Source: Streptomyces microflavus (GTDB taxonomy: Bacteria > Actinomycetota > Actinomycetes > Streptomycetales > Streptomycetaceae). Taken from it: 64,000 bases of DNA. The position numbers and the translations under genes are program-made. Each line of letters opens with the position of its first letter. Positions within the stretch are counted from its first letter, which is position 1. The DNA is taken from assembly GCF_014650075.1 (NCBI RefSeq), contig NZ_BMUG01000002.1:186001-250000 (forward strand), given 5' to 3'. Below the pieces are notes generated by a model. The model was not told the origin of the DNA. It worked only from the letters and a program-made list of their open reading frames with translations, and ran no database searches. This document shows positions 51,597-61,684 of this stretch, piece after piece.

Positions 51597-52133
51597 CTAG
51601 GCGCCCTCGGGGTCCGTCTTCTCCTCGGCCGGCGCGAGGCCCAGGCGCTCGATGAGCCACTTGTCGAACTCGATCGAGGCGCGCACCCAGCTCACCGTCG
51701 AGGAGACGAAGTGCTCCAGGCTGACGCCGGTGCCGATGAGCATCTGCGCCTCACCGATCAGCCGGACGGAGCCCGCCTCGCCCTCCTCGCCCTCGTGGGC
51801 GTGGGTGTAGACCTTCGGCCACAGGGTGCGGCGGTTCCAGTCGTCGATGGCGTCCAGGAGGACGGGACGCAGGTCGAGCGCGTGGGGGCGGTCGTAGAAC
51901 GTACGGACCGAGAAGACCTGCTGCTCGTCCTCGCCCCGGAACATGAAGTACGTCCGGAACTCTTCCCACGGCGCGGCGAGGTCGCCCTCGTCGTCGACGA
52001 CGTACTTGAGCTCCATCTGGTCGAGGAGCTGCTTGACGAGGTCCTGGTCAGGGACGACGGGGCCCTCCGGTCCTGCCGCCTGCGGTTCGGGCTGGCCCCC
52101 GAAATTAGGAATCGAGGACGGATCGATGCTCAC
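51597..52133 (-). CDS. YbjN domain-containing protein
   Basis: 178 residues from a GTG with AAGGGA upstream. The YbjN fold is indicated by LVKQLLDQMELKYVVDDEGDLAAPWEEFRTYF (read over residues 35-66) and AIDDWNRRTLWPKVYT, with a long C-terminal helix (IEFDKWLIERLG). YbjN proteins resemble type III secretion chaperones and are thought to aid protein or motility regulation. It is convergent with the aminotransferase gene. Confidence 0.88.
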   Translation of the reverse strand: MSIDPSSIPNFGGQPEPQAAGPEGPVVPDQDLVKQLLDQMELKYVVDDEGDLAAPWEEFRTYFMFRGEDEQQVFSVRTFYDRPHALDLRPVLLDAIDDWNRRTLWPKVYTHAHEGEEGEAGSVRLIGEAQMLIGTGVSLEHFVSSTVSWVRASIEFDKWLIERLGLAPAEEKTDPEGA

Positions 52134-52333
52134 CGTTATTTCCCTTCGTGCGGTTGCGGCCATCCTCTCCCATGGCGGGCGGGGCATGGCAAGCCCGCAC
52201 GGTCCCTATCCGCCACAAGCTGACAGAGAGCCGGTGGGGAAGGGGCCGGGCGGGCGTATGCGCACAGTGTGTGACGGGCCGTGCCCAGGTGTTACGGGAC
52301 GGGCCCGGCGCTTCTACGAGGCCGGGCCTACGA

Positions 52334-54919
<2,586 letters not shown>

Positions 54920-54972
54920 GTGTGCTTACTCCTCCTCGCAGCTGGAACTCATTCCCGACGGAATCCTTGACG

Positions 54973-55009
54973 GACTCAACGTGCACAAAGTTGAGTCTAT
55001 TCCACTCAA
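54973..55009 (-). promoter_or_regulatory. HspR-type (HAIR-like) inverted repeats at clpB
   Basis: TTGAGT-N7-ACTCAA (54991-55009) matches the HAIR consensus except one outer base. GACTCAAC-N9-GTTGAGTC (54973-54997) overlaps it. Both lie 50-90 bp before the clpB start codon. Confidence 0.9.
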
Positions 55010-55129
55010 GGTGGTTCGGCGCCCATTATGCGGCTCCCGGGCCGGGTGGACCGGCCGACCTTCCGAGTGAACCGGCTGCCCGGCCCGCCCGCCACCGCAC
55101 CGGCACCCCCCGCCGCCTACGCTTCACCC

Positions 55130-55531
55130 ATGGCAGACGTACGGAACCCCACCCCCGAGTACCTCGCGTTCTGGCGCGAGCGCCACGTGTGCACCTTGAC
55201 GACGCTCCGCCCCGACGGCACACCGCACGTGGTGCCGGTGGGCGTGACGTACGACCCGGAGGCCGGGGTGGCCCGCGTGATCACCGGCAAGGGCACCCGC
55301 AAGGTCGCCAACATCCTGGCCGCCGGCCCGGAGGGGGCACGGGTCGCCGTCTGCCAGATGCACAAGGCCCGCTGGGCGACGCTGGAGGGCCGCGCGACCA
55401 TCCGCACGGAGCCGGAGGCCGTCGCGGACGCGGTGAGCCGTTACGCGGAGCGCTACGAGCGCACACCGAGGCCCAACCCGGAGCGGATCGTCATCGAGAT
55501 CGCCCTCGACCGGGCGCTCGGAAACGCCTGA
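55130..55531 (+). CDS. PPOX-class F420-dependent flavin oxidoreductase-like protein
   Basis: 133 residues from the ATG giving MADVRNPTPEYLAFW; the GTG and earlier codons lack a ribosome site. VCTLTTLRPDGTPHVVPVGV and GKGTRKVANILAAGPEGARV fit the split-barrel F420/FMN-binding family, and RWATLEGRATI and the C-terminal RIVIEIALDRAL close the barrel. It may reduce F420H2-linked substrates. It is divergent from clpB. Confidence 0.88.
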   Translation: MADVRNPTPEYLAFWRERHVCTLTTLRPDGTPHVVPVGVTYDPEAGVARVITGKGTRKVANILAAGPEGARVAVCQMHKARWATLEGRATIRTEPEAVADAVSRYAERYERTPRPNPERIVIEIALDRALGNA

Positions 55532-55598
55532 CCGCACCCTGGCCGCGCCCTGGCCACTCCGGTCCGCCCCTGTCCGCCCCTGGACGGGAACAGCACAA

Positions 55599-55631
55599 CG
55601 GCGCCACCGTGTTCAGGTCACGGTGGCGCCG
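55599..55631. terminator. Hairpin terminator after the F420-type gene
   Basis: CGGCGCCACCGTG and CACGGTGGCGCCG form a 13-bp perfect stem with a 7-nt loop. Confidence 0.85.
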
Positions 55632-55678
55632 CTGTGTGGGGGAAGCGCCGGAGCGATAGGTGACGACGGGGGAATCGC

Positions 55679-55999
55679 TCAGGCACTGCGGGGGGTGGCG
55701 GAAAGGGGTTCTGACGCGATCAGCTCATGGTCACGCTGATCGAGGTTCACAAAGATCATCCCGTACCTGACGGCGCAGCGGACGGGCTGCGGCGCGCCAC
55801 GGGGGCGTCGGAGACAGCGATAGGCGCGGACGTCTTCGTCCTCTTCCATCACGACGACGATCGGCTCTCCGAACAGGGTGACCATCAACGAGTCGCCACG
55901 GCGGGGGAGTGCCGTGAGCAGATCGATGAAATGCCACCCTGAGCGATAGGCGGTTGCCATCTCGCGCCGGAAGGTTCGGTCGTCCGGCGGCGTGGTCAT
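55679..55999 (-). CDS. Hypothetical protein, coupled to upstream small gene
   Basis: 106 residues: RREMATAYRSGWHFIDLLTALP, LMVTLFGEPIVVVMEEDEDVRAYRCLRRP and a hydrophobic VRYGMIFVNLDQRDHE. No family is recognised. Its ATG overlaps the stop of the upstream small gene by 4 bp (ATGA), implying coupled translation. Local base composition is less GC-rich than its surroundings. Confidence 0.65.
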   Translation of the reverse strand: MTTPPDDRTFRREMATAYRSGWHFIDLLTALPRRGDSLMVTLFGEPIVVVMEEDEDVRAYRCLRRPRGAPQPVRCAVRYGMIFVNLDQRDHELIASEPLSATPRSA

Positions 56000-56250
56000 G
56001 CTCGGTCCGTTTCGGTCGGGGCGAAGTCCCGCACCCCATCAGCAAGGTGTGTCACTTCTGCGCGCACTGCGGCCTGACCGGCAGGGGCCGTATCCCAGAC
56101 GACATCACCTGGCTTTGGCGCCTGCGACCAAGCTTCGACTGCCCGATGAGGTGCATCGCCCCGGGTCAGGTCCGAGGCAGCGAACACCCCGAGTGCGAGC
56201 CCGGCGGAGAAGGCCACAGCAAGCACCGAGCGAAGCGTTTTGTTACTCAT
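55996..56250 (-). CDS. Small protein with N-terminal signal/anchor helix
   Basis: 84 residues from the ATG giving MSNKTLRSVLAVAFSAGLALGVFA; a TTG 24 nt upstream is also possible and has a better ribosome site. One hydrophobic segment (residues 8-26) is followed by a hydrophilic region with PHRAVEAWSQAPKPGDVVWDTAP. The likely location is exported or membrane-anchored. It is divergent from the first LuxR-type array gene and coupled to the next gene. Confidence 0.6.
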   Translation of the reverse strand: MSNKTLRSVLAVAFSAGLALGVFAASDLTRGDAPHRAVEAWSQAPKPGDVVWDTAPAGQAAVRAEVTHLADGVRDFAPTETDRA

Positions 56251-56335
56251 GGTGGGCTTCGTCCTTACTTCCAAGGTTTCCTCTCCCCCGCATCACAAGA
56301 CGATGGCCCATCGAGGCACGTCAAACCACAGAAAC

Positions 56336-56368
56336 GATGCATCATGTTCCTGCTGATGCATGTTCCTG
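56336..56368 (+). promoter_or_regulatory. Direct repeats before the LuxR array
   Basis: GATGCATCATGTTCCTG (56336-56352) and GATGCATGTTCCTG (56355-56368) are near-identical, 19 bp apart, in an AT-rich patch upstream of the first regulator. Confidence 0.6.
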
Positions 56369-56380
56369 GGGGGTGGAGAA

Positions 56381-57364
56381 TTGACCACGAATAGGAAAAA
56401 AACGACACATCCCCACTCTGTCAGCACTTTGTGCGACGAGGGGGCACGGCTCTACGCCAGCGCGCTGAGCGTGGGGAGGATAGCCCGCGCCGAGGCGGGT
56501 GCAGCTCCATGCCTGCTGGAGTTCGCCCTACTGCACCCCGACCCGGACGACCCCACCTGGCTAAGGCCCGTGCCGGCGTTCGCGGCACTCACGCAACGAC
56601 TCCATCCCATCGAGCGCGAGATCCAGGAGCGCAGGCGCCTCTCGATCGAACTCACCAAAGCGTTCGAGCCGTTCATGGCCGTCAGCGCCCAGACGCCGCC
56701 GATCACCCACGCCATCACCGTTCTCGAAGGCATCGGCCGCATCAACGCTTCCATAAAACTCGCCATGGCCGAGTGCCACTCCGAAGTTCTCACGATCCAG
56801 CCCGGAGGCGGCCGCAGCGAGGACACGCTGAACATGGCCATGGAACGCGGAAACATGCTCATGCAGCGCGGGGTGGGCATGCGCACCCTGTACCAGCACA
56901 CCGCCCGTCACAGCCAAGGAACTCTCAACTACGCGGCACGCATGGCGGAGAGCAAAATGGAGATCCGGACCCTCGAAGAACTCGTCGAGCGCCTCATGAT
57001 CTTCGACCACACTGTCGCGTTCATCCCGGCCACGGACGACCGGACCATTGCCCTTGAGCTACGGCATCCCGGCATCGTCAAATACCTCGTCAAGGTCTTC
57101 GAGCAGTTCTGGCACCGCGCGGTCCCGTTGCAGGAGCAGATTCCGTACGACCCCGTACCGGAAGGTATATCCGGAGTCCGACATTCCATTGCCAAGCTCC
57201 TGGTCGAGGGTCACGTCGATGAGGCCATTGCCCGCCGCCTCGGCATGAACGTACGCACCTGCCGCTCCCACATCGCCAAGCTCAGCGTCGCGCTCGGCAG
57301 CAACAGCCGGGCACAACTCGGTTATCTGATCGCGCGGTCCGGAATCCTGGAATCGGACTCCTGA
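56381..57364 (+). CDS. LuxR-type regulator of the array, copy 1
   Basis: 327 residues from a TTG with a GGGGGG ribosome site; an ATG 21 nt upstream lacks one. An N-terminal helical part (LCDEGARLYASALSVGRIARAE, LLHPDPDDPTWLRPVPAF), a central TrmB/phospholipase-D-like sensor domain (ITVLEGIGRINASIKLA, LYQHTARHSQGTL, IFDHTVAFIPATDD), and a C-terminal HTH (IAKLLVEGHVDEAIARRLGM, RTCRSHIAKLSVALG) are visible. It is the most divergent of four paralogues. No kinase or enzyme gene pairs with it. Confidence 0.85.
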   Translation: MTTNRKKTTHPHSVSTLCDEGARLYASALSVGRIARAEAGAAPCLLEFALLHPDPDDPTWLRPVPAFAALTQRLHPIEREIQERRRLSIELTKAFEPFMAVSAQTPPITHAITVLEGIGRINASIKLAMAECHSEVLTIQPGGGRSEDTLNMAMERGNMLMQRGVGMRTLYQHTARHSQGTLNYAARMAESKMEIRTLEELVERLMIFDHTVAFIPATDDRTIALELRHPGIVKYLVKVFEQFWHRAVPLQEQIPYDPVPEGISGVRHSIAKLLVEGHVDEAIARRLGMNVRTCRSHIAKLSVALGSNSRAQLGYLIARSGILESDS

Positions 57365-57391
57365 CCGCGCGACCGATCCCCCCGTCGGGGA

Positions 57392-57439
57392 ACCCGGGCG
57401 TGACTGCGCAACGGGGGAGAAGGCAATCAACGCCCGGGT
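57392..57439. terminator. Inverted repeat after array copy 1
   Basis: ACCCGGGCGT and ACGCCCGGGT pair over 10 bp around a 28-nt loop, 27 nt after the stop. Confidence 0.5.
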
Positions 57440-57544
57440 CGCACCGAGGGAGTTCCCGGCTCCCCCGGCACGTCCACACTCCCCTCAGAACTAGGCTGGC
57501 ACCACCGTCAACTTGTTGCACTGCATAAAGCAGAGGGATCCCAA

Positions 57545-58573
57545 ATGGGAAGCAATGAAGGCAGATTAGGACATCGCCCGCATCGGAATTCCGAGTTGTG
57601 CGATCCGGCGCTCCGCCTGTACGAAAAGGCCCTTCACGCAGGACGGATAGCCCGCACCGATCTCACCGACGCCCCCTGCCTCCTCGAACTGGCCTTGCTC
57701 CATCCCGACCCATGGGACGAGGCATGGTTGCGGCCCGTTCCCCCGTCGGCCGCTCTGGCCAACCTGCTGCAGCCCGTCTCCCGGGAGATCGACGAACGCC
57801 TGCGTATGGCGACCGCCCTGAGCCGGTCCCTGTTCCCCCTGACCGCCGTGGCCCACGACGACCCCAACCTCGCCATCACCGTGCTGGAGGGAGTCCCGGC
57901 CATCCAGGCGTCCATCAACGAGGCCACCACCACGGCCAGGGACGAGATCCTCACGGCCCAGCCCGGCAGCGACCGCCCGGCCGGCAAACTCCAGGAGGCT
58001 CTGGCCAACGCCCACACCGCCATCCGGCGCGGAGCCAGGATCCGGCACATCTACCAGCACCCGGCCCGCTACAGCGGCTCCATCAGGGACTACCTCTCCC
58101 AGGTCCCGGCCCAGAACCTGCAGGTACGGACAACCGAGCTGACCGTCGAACGGCTGATCATCATCGACCGGTCGGTGGCCTACATCCCCGCCTCGGCCGA
58201 CCGCAGCACCGCCCTGCGGATCAGCCACCCCGCTCTGGTCTCGTACCTGATCCAGGTCTACGAGGTCCTCTGGGCCCAGGCCGTCCCGCTCGCCGAGAAC
58301 CACCAGGCGACCGCCCCGAACGCCCCGGTCACCGCCGTCCAGCACAGCATCGCCCGCCTCCTCGCCGAAGGCCACGTCGACGAAGTCGTCGCCCGCAAGA
58401 TGGGCATCAGCGTCCGCACCTGCCGCTCCCACATAGCCAAACTCATGCAGACCCTCGGAGCCACCAGCCGCACCCACCTCGGGGCACTGCTCGTCGAGTC
58501 GGGCATCGTCGAAACGACGGCCGCCGAGCAGCCGCTCCGAACGGATTCGGTGCCTCCGGACCACAGGAACTAG
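57545..58573 (+). CDS. LuxR-type regulator of the array, copy 2 (TTA codon)
   Basis: 342 residues; AGAGGGA precedes the ATG. It has the same layout as copy 1: an N-terminal LCDPALRLYEKALHAGRIARTD module, central sensor (ITVLEGVPAIQASI, IYQHPARYSGSIRDYLSQVP, IIIDRSVAYIPASADR) and C-terminal HTH (VQHSIARLLAEGHVDEVVARKMGIS). Codon 8 is TTA (57566-57568), the rare Streptomyces codon read by bldA tRNA, so translation should depend on the developmental tRNA. The HTH-encoding DNA is nearly identical to copies 3 and 4. Confidence 0.88.
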   Translation: MGSNEGRLGHRPHRNSELCDPALRLYEKALHAGRIARTDLTDAPCLLELALLHPDPWDEAWLRPVPPSAALANLLQPVSREIDERLRMATALSRSLFPLTAVAHDDPNLAITVLEGVPAIQASINEATTTARDEILTAQPGSDRPAGKLQEALANAHTAIRRGARIRHIYQHPARYSGSIRDYLSQVPAQNLQVRTTELTVERLIIIDRSVAYIPASADRSTALRISHPALVSYLIQVYEVLWAQAVPLAENHQATAPNAPVTAVQHSIARLLAEGHVDEVVARKMGISVRTCRSHIAKLMQTLGATSRTHLGALLVESGIVETTAAEQPLRTDSVPPDHRN

Positions 58574-58615
58574 CCTCGGTCCAGGGGCATGCCGACACCG
58601 GCGGGGGGCCGACGC

Positions 58616-59605
58616 ATGTGCACGACGGCAGACGCGAACAGAGCGGACAGCATCCACGAGCTCTGCGAGCCGGCCATGAGCCTCTACTCGACAGCCCTGC
58701 GGGAGGGCCGCCTGCCGCGGACGGACCTCGTCCTGGCGCCGTGCCTCGTCCACCGGGGCCTGGTCCACCCGGACCCGGACGACGAGCGGTGGATGCGCCC
58801 CGTTCCGGCGTCGGCCGCGCTCACACGCCTGCTCAAGCCGTTCGCCCAGGAGGTCTTCGAACGCCTCGGCACCACGGCCGCGCTCGTCGACGCCCTCATG
58901 CCGCTGACCTCGATCGCCGGTAGTGAGCCGCCCCCCGCGATCACCGTCATCGAAGGGCAGGAGCGCGTCATCTCGGCCCTCCGGGACGCCTCCCGGGCCG
59001 CCAGGAACGAAGTCCTCACCGCGCAGCCCGGCGGCAACCGCCTGGCCCACAACATGCGGCAGGGGCTGACGAACGCCCGGGCGGTGATCGCGGCCGGCGG
59101 CCGTATGCGCCACCTCTACCAGCACCCCGTGCGCTACAACGCGCGCTTCACGGAGTACCTGGACCAACTGCCCCCGGGCCACCTGGAAGTACGCACCATG
59201 GAACAGGCCATCGACCGCCTGATCGTCTTCGACCGGAAGGTCGCGTACATCCCCGCCGCCCCCGGCAACGACACCGCCCTGGAGATCCGCCACCCCGCCC
59301 TAGTGCGCTACCTGGTCCACGTCTACGAGGTCCTCTGGGCCCAGGCCACCCCGTACACGCAGCAGCTCCCGACGACAGCGCCCGGCACCCCCCTCACCGC
59401 CGTCCAGCACAGCATCGCCCGCCTCCTCACCGAAGGCCACGTCGACGACGTCGTCGCCCGCAAGATGGGCATCAGCGTCCGCACCTGCCGCTCCCACATA
59501 GCCAAACTCATGCAGACCCTCGGAGCCACCAGCCGCACCCACCTCGGCACCCTCCTCGCCCGATCCGGCATCACCAGCACCAGCCCGCACGAACCCCCGG
59601 CGTAA
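58616..59605 (+). CDS. LuxR-type regulator of the array, copy 3
   Basis: 329 residues from the ATG giving MCTTADANRADSIHEL with a GGGGGG site. The N-terminal module reads LCEPAMSLYSTALREGRLPRTD and the sensor ITVIEGQERVISALRDAS, LYQHPVRYNARFTEYLDQLP and IVFDRKVAYIPAAPG. The HTH and C-terminus share about 225 bp with copy 4 and differ only in a few bases and one 6-bp indel. It starts 42 nt after copy 2 and could be co-transcribed. Confidence 0.87.
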   Translation: MCTTADANRADSIHELCEPAMSLYSTALREGRLPRTDLVLAPCLVHRGLVHPDPDDERWMRPVPASAALTRLLKPFAQEVFERLGTTAALVDALMPLTSIAGSEPPPAITVIEGQERVISALRDASRAARNEVLTAQPGGNRLAHNMRQGLTNARAVIAAGGRMRHLYQHPVRYNARFTEYLDQLPPGHLEVRTMEQAIDRLIVFDRKVAYIPAAPGNDTALEIRHPALVRYLVHVYEVLWAQATPYTQQLPTTAPGTPLTAVQHSIARLLTEGHVDDVVARKMGISVRTCRSHIAKLMQTLGATSRTHLGTLLARSGITSTSPHEPPA

Positions 59606-59610
59606 ACCGC

Positions 59611-59641
59611 TCGGCCACTCCCGGGCGTTGTCAGTGGCCGA
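59611..59641. terminator. Inverted repeat after array copy 3
   Basis: TCGGCCACT and AGTGGCCGA form a 9-bp perfect inverted repeat with a 13-nt loop, just after the stop codon. It may be a terminator or an operator for the next gene. Confidence 0.6.
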
Positions 59642-59692
59642 TGCGATGCTGACGCCGACAACTCCGCTCGCAGTGATCAACCGGGGGTTCCG

Positions 59693-60448
59693 ATGAGTGA
59701 GCAGTCAGGGTCCGCCCTGTCCTCGGCCGGCTTCGACACCGCTTGGTGCGCCACCGACCTCGGCACGTACCGGGCCTGCCGTCACACCTACGAGCGCTAC
59801 TCCCTCGACAGTCTGCCGCCGCTGGACTCCGACCAGTTCACAGGCGCCTTCACGTGGCTCGGCGGCGCCGGCGATCCCATCCCGCGGCAGGTCAGGAAGC
59901 TCAACGGCCTGGCGAAGGAACTCTCCGCCACGGGACTCACCTTGCCGCGGGATTTCGTCACGTTCCAGACCAGCGAGAATCTGTACGGCTCGCTGGACGA
60001 GGTCTCGGTGACCGGTTGTTGGACGAATCTTTCGCCGCCGCTCCCGAGCCCGGTCGAGCCTGGCGCCTTCCTGGTGCGGTTCTTCCGGGATCAGCAGGAC
60101 TGCGTCATCTGGTACCTCTACCTCCGTCCCATGAGCGAGGCGTTCGTGGTGCACTCCGACGTCGACTACGAATTCGAGTACGAGGCGCAGCGCAACGGGG
60201 AAGAGATACAGCCCGATCTCGCCGATGCGCAGGAGCAGAGGAGCGCGATCCTGTGGTGTGCACCGTCGTTCGAGGAGTTCGCCCACCGGTTCTGGATCGA
60301 GAACCGCATCTGGCATGCGGTCAACGACCCTGATCTGCAACGGCTGGAACCGCGACTGCAGGAGTACGTGAATCACTACGCGACGCCTGAAGCTCCCGAC
60401 GGTGAGCGCCTACGTACCGTCGTCGACAAAGCAGACGTTGCCCGGTAG
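59693..60448 (+). CDS. Hypothetical protein inside the regulator array
   Basis: 251 residues, acidic. PIPRQVRKLNGLAKELSATGLTLPRDFVTF, TSENLYGSLDEVSVTGCWTNLSPP and CVIWYLYLRPMSEAFVVHSD give a weak resemblance to SUKH/SMI1-type proteins (immunity-like domain); this is a guess. SFEEFAHRFWIENRIWHAVND is helical. It separates copies 3 and 4 and shows the same GC bias, with no ribosome site of note beyond GGGGG before the ATG. No toxin gene is adjacent. Confidence 0.7.
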   Translation: MSEQSGSALSSAGFDTAWCATDLGTYRACRHTYERYSLDSLPPLDSDQFTGAFTWLGGAGDPIPRQVRKLNGLAKELSATGLTLPRDFVTFQTSENLYGSLDEVSVTGCWTNLSPPLPSPVEPGAFLVRFFRDQQDCVIWYLYLRPMSEAFVVHSDVDYEFEYEAQRNGEEIQPDLADAQEQRSAILWCAPSFEEFAHRFWIENRIWHAVNDPDLQRLEPRLQEYVNHYATPEAPDGERLRTVVDKADVAR

Positions 60449-60494
60449 GGCACTAGCCTCTGGGCGGGACACGCGGGGGCGGAGGGGTAAGCAG

Positions 60495-61505
60495 ATGACG
60501 GTGGAGACGGGACCGGCTGCGTCGAGCCATACAACCCACCCGGCGGAAGAGCTCTGCGAACCTGCGGTCCAGTTCTACGCGACAGCCGTCCGGGAAGGCG
60601 GAATCCCCAGGACTGAGCTGGCTCACGCGCCCTGCCTCCTGCGCCTGGCGCTGCTGCACCCCGACCCGCACGACGACGGCCGGCTGCTGCCCGTACCGGC
60701 GACCACCGCACTCACCAAGCTGTTGAGCCCGCTCGCCCACGACGTCTTCGAGCGGCTGGCCTCCTCCACCGCGCTGATCAACGCGCTGGGTTCGCTGGAA
60801 CCGCCCGCCGCGGCGCCCCCGGCCGTCGCGGACCCGTCCGAACCCGGTATCACCGTCATCAGCGGAAAGCCCGCCATCCAGTCCTCCATCGAGGAGGCCG
60901 GACGCAGGGCGAAAGAACACATCCTGACCCTGCACCCGGGCAGCAAGCGCCCCGCCGAACTCCTCGAACGGGCGCGGAAGAACGCGTTGCCGCCCCTGCA
61001 GCGCGGTGTCTCCGTACGCCACCTCTACCAGCACTCCGCGCGCTACAGCCCGGCCCTGAACCACTACGTGGACCGGTTGCCGTACGAGGGTCTGCAGATC
61101 CGCACCATGGAGCAGTCGGCCGAGCGCCTCTTCATCTTCGACCGGATCGCCTACATCCCGACCTCGCCCCAACGCGACGTGGCCCTCCGCATCACGCACC
61201 CCGCCCTCGTCCGCTACCTCATCCACGTGTACGACGTCCTCTGGGCCGGAGCCACCCCCTTCGGCGAACCACTGCGGACCGCCCTGCCCGGCACCCCCCT
61301 CACCGCCGTCCAGCACAGCATCGCCCGCCTCCTCACCGAAGGCCACGTCGACGAAGTCGTCGCCCGCAAGATGGGCATCAGCGTCCGCACCTGCCGCTCC
61401 CACATCGCCAAACTCATGCAGACCCTCGGAGCCACCAGCCGCACCCACCTCGGCACCCTCCTCGCCCGATCCGGCATCACCAGCCCGCACGAACCCCCGA
61501 CGTAG
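60495..61505 (+). CDS. LuxR-type regulator of the array, copy 4
   Basis: 336 residues from ATG with a GGAGGGG site. Its N-terminal module (LCEPAVQFYATAVREGGIPRTE) is followed by an Ala/Pro insertion (PPAAAPPAVADPSEPG) not in the other copies; then come ITVISGKPAIQSSI, LYQHSARYSPALNHYVDRLP and IFDRIAYIPTSPQ. The HTH end (VQHSIARLLTEGHVDEVVARKMG) is nearly identical in DNA to copy 3. Confidence 0.87.
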   Translation: MTVETGPAASSHTTHPAEELCEPAVQFYATAVREGGIPRTELAHAPCLLRLALLHPDPHDDGRLLPVPATTALTKLLSPLAHDVFERLASSTALINALGSLEPPAAAPPAVADPSEPGITVISGKPAIQSSIEEAGRRAKEHILTLHPGSKRPAELLERARKNALPPLQRGVSVRHLYQHSARYSPALNHYVDRLPYEGLQIRTMEQSAERLFIFDRIAYIPTSPQRDVALRITHPALVRYLIHVYDVLWAGATPFGEPLRTALPGTPLTAVQHSIARLLTEGHVDEVVARKMGISVRTCRSHIAKLMQTLGATSRTHLGTLLARSGITSPHEPPT

Positions 61506-61628
61506 ACCGCCCGGCATCGCACCGCCCCCTCAGCGGGGAGCGGCGAGTGGCGGGAGGGGGCCGCCGTCGAGCCCCTCGACGCGGCGGTCAGCAGGAACCC
61601 GGGGACCCCGGGGCCCAGGCACGCGCAA

Positions 61629-61666
61629 CGGGGCCGGGAGAGCGGATGAACGCTCTCCCGGCCCCG
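61629..61666. terminator. Strong hairpin between the array and hspR
   Basis: A 16-bp perfect stem (CGGGGCCGGGAGAGCG and its complement) with a 6-nt loop, 19 nt after the hspR stop on the minus strand. It probably ends the dnaK-type operon. Confidence 0.9.
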
Positions 61667-61684
61667 CGGAACCACAGAATCCGG

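Noticed and set aside
57566-59293. 575-codon minus-strand frame across the array
   Set aside because: It is antisense to paralogous regulators whose conserved motifs are on the plus strand; repetition in it merely mirrors the paralogy.
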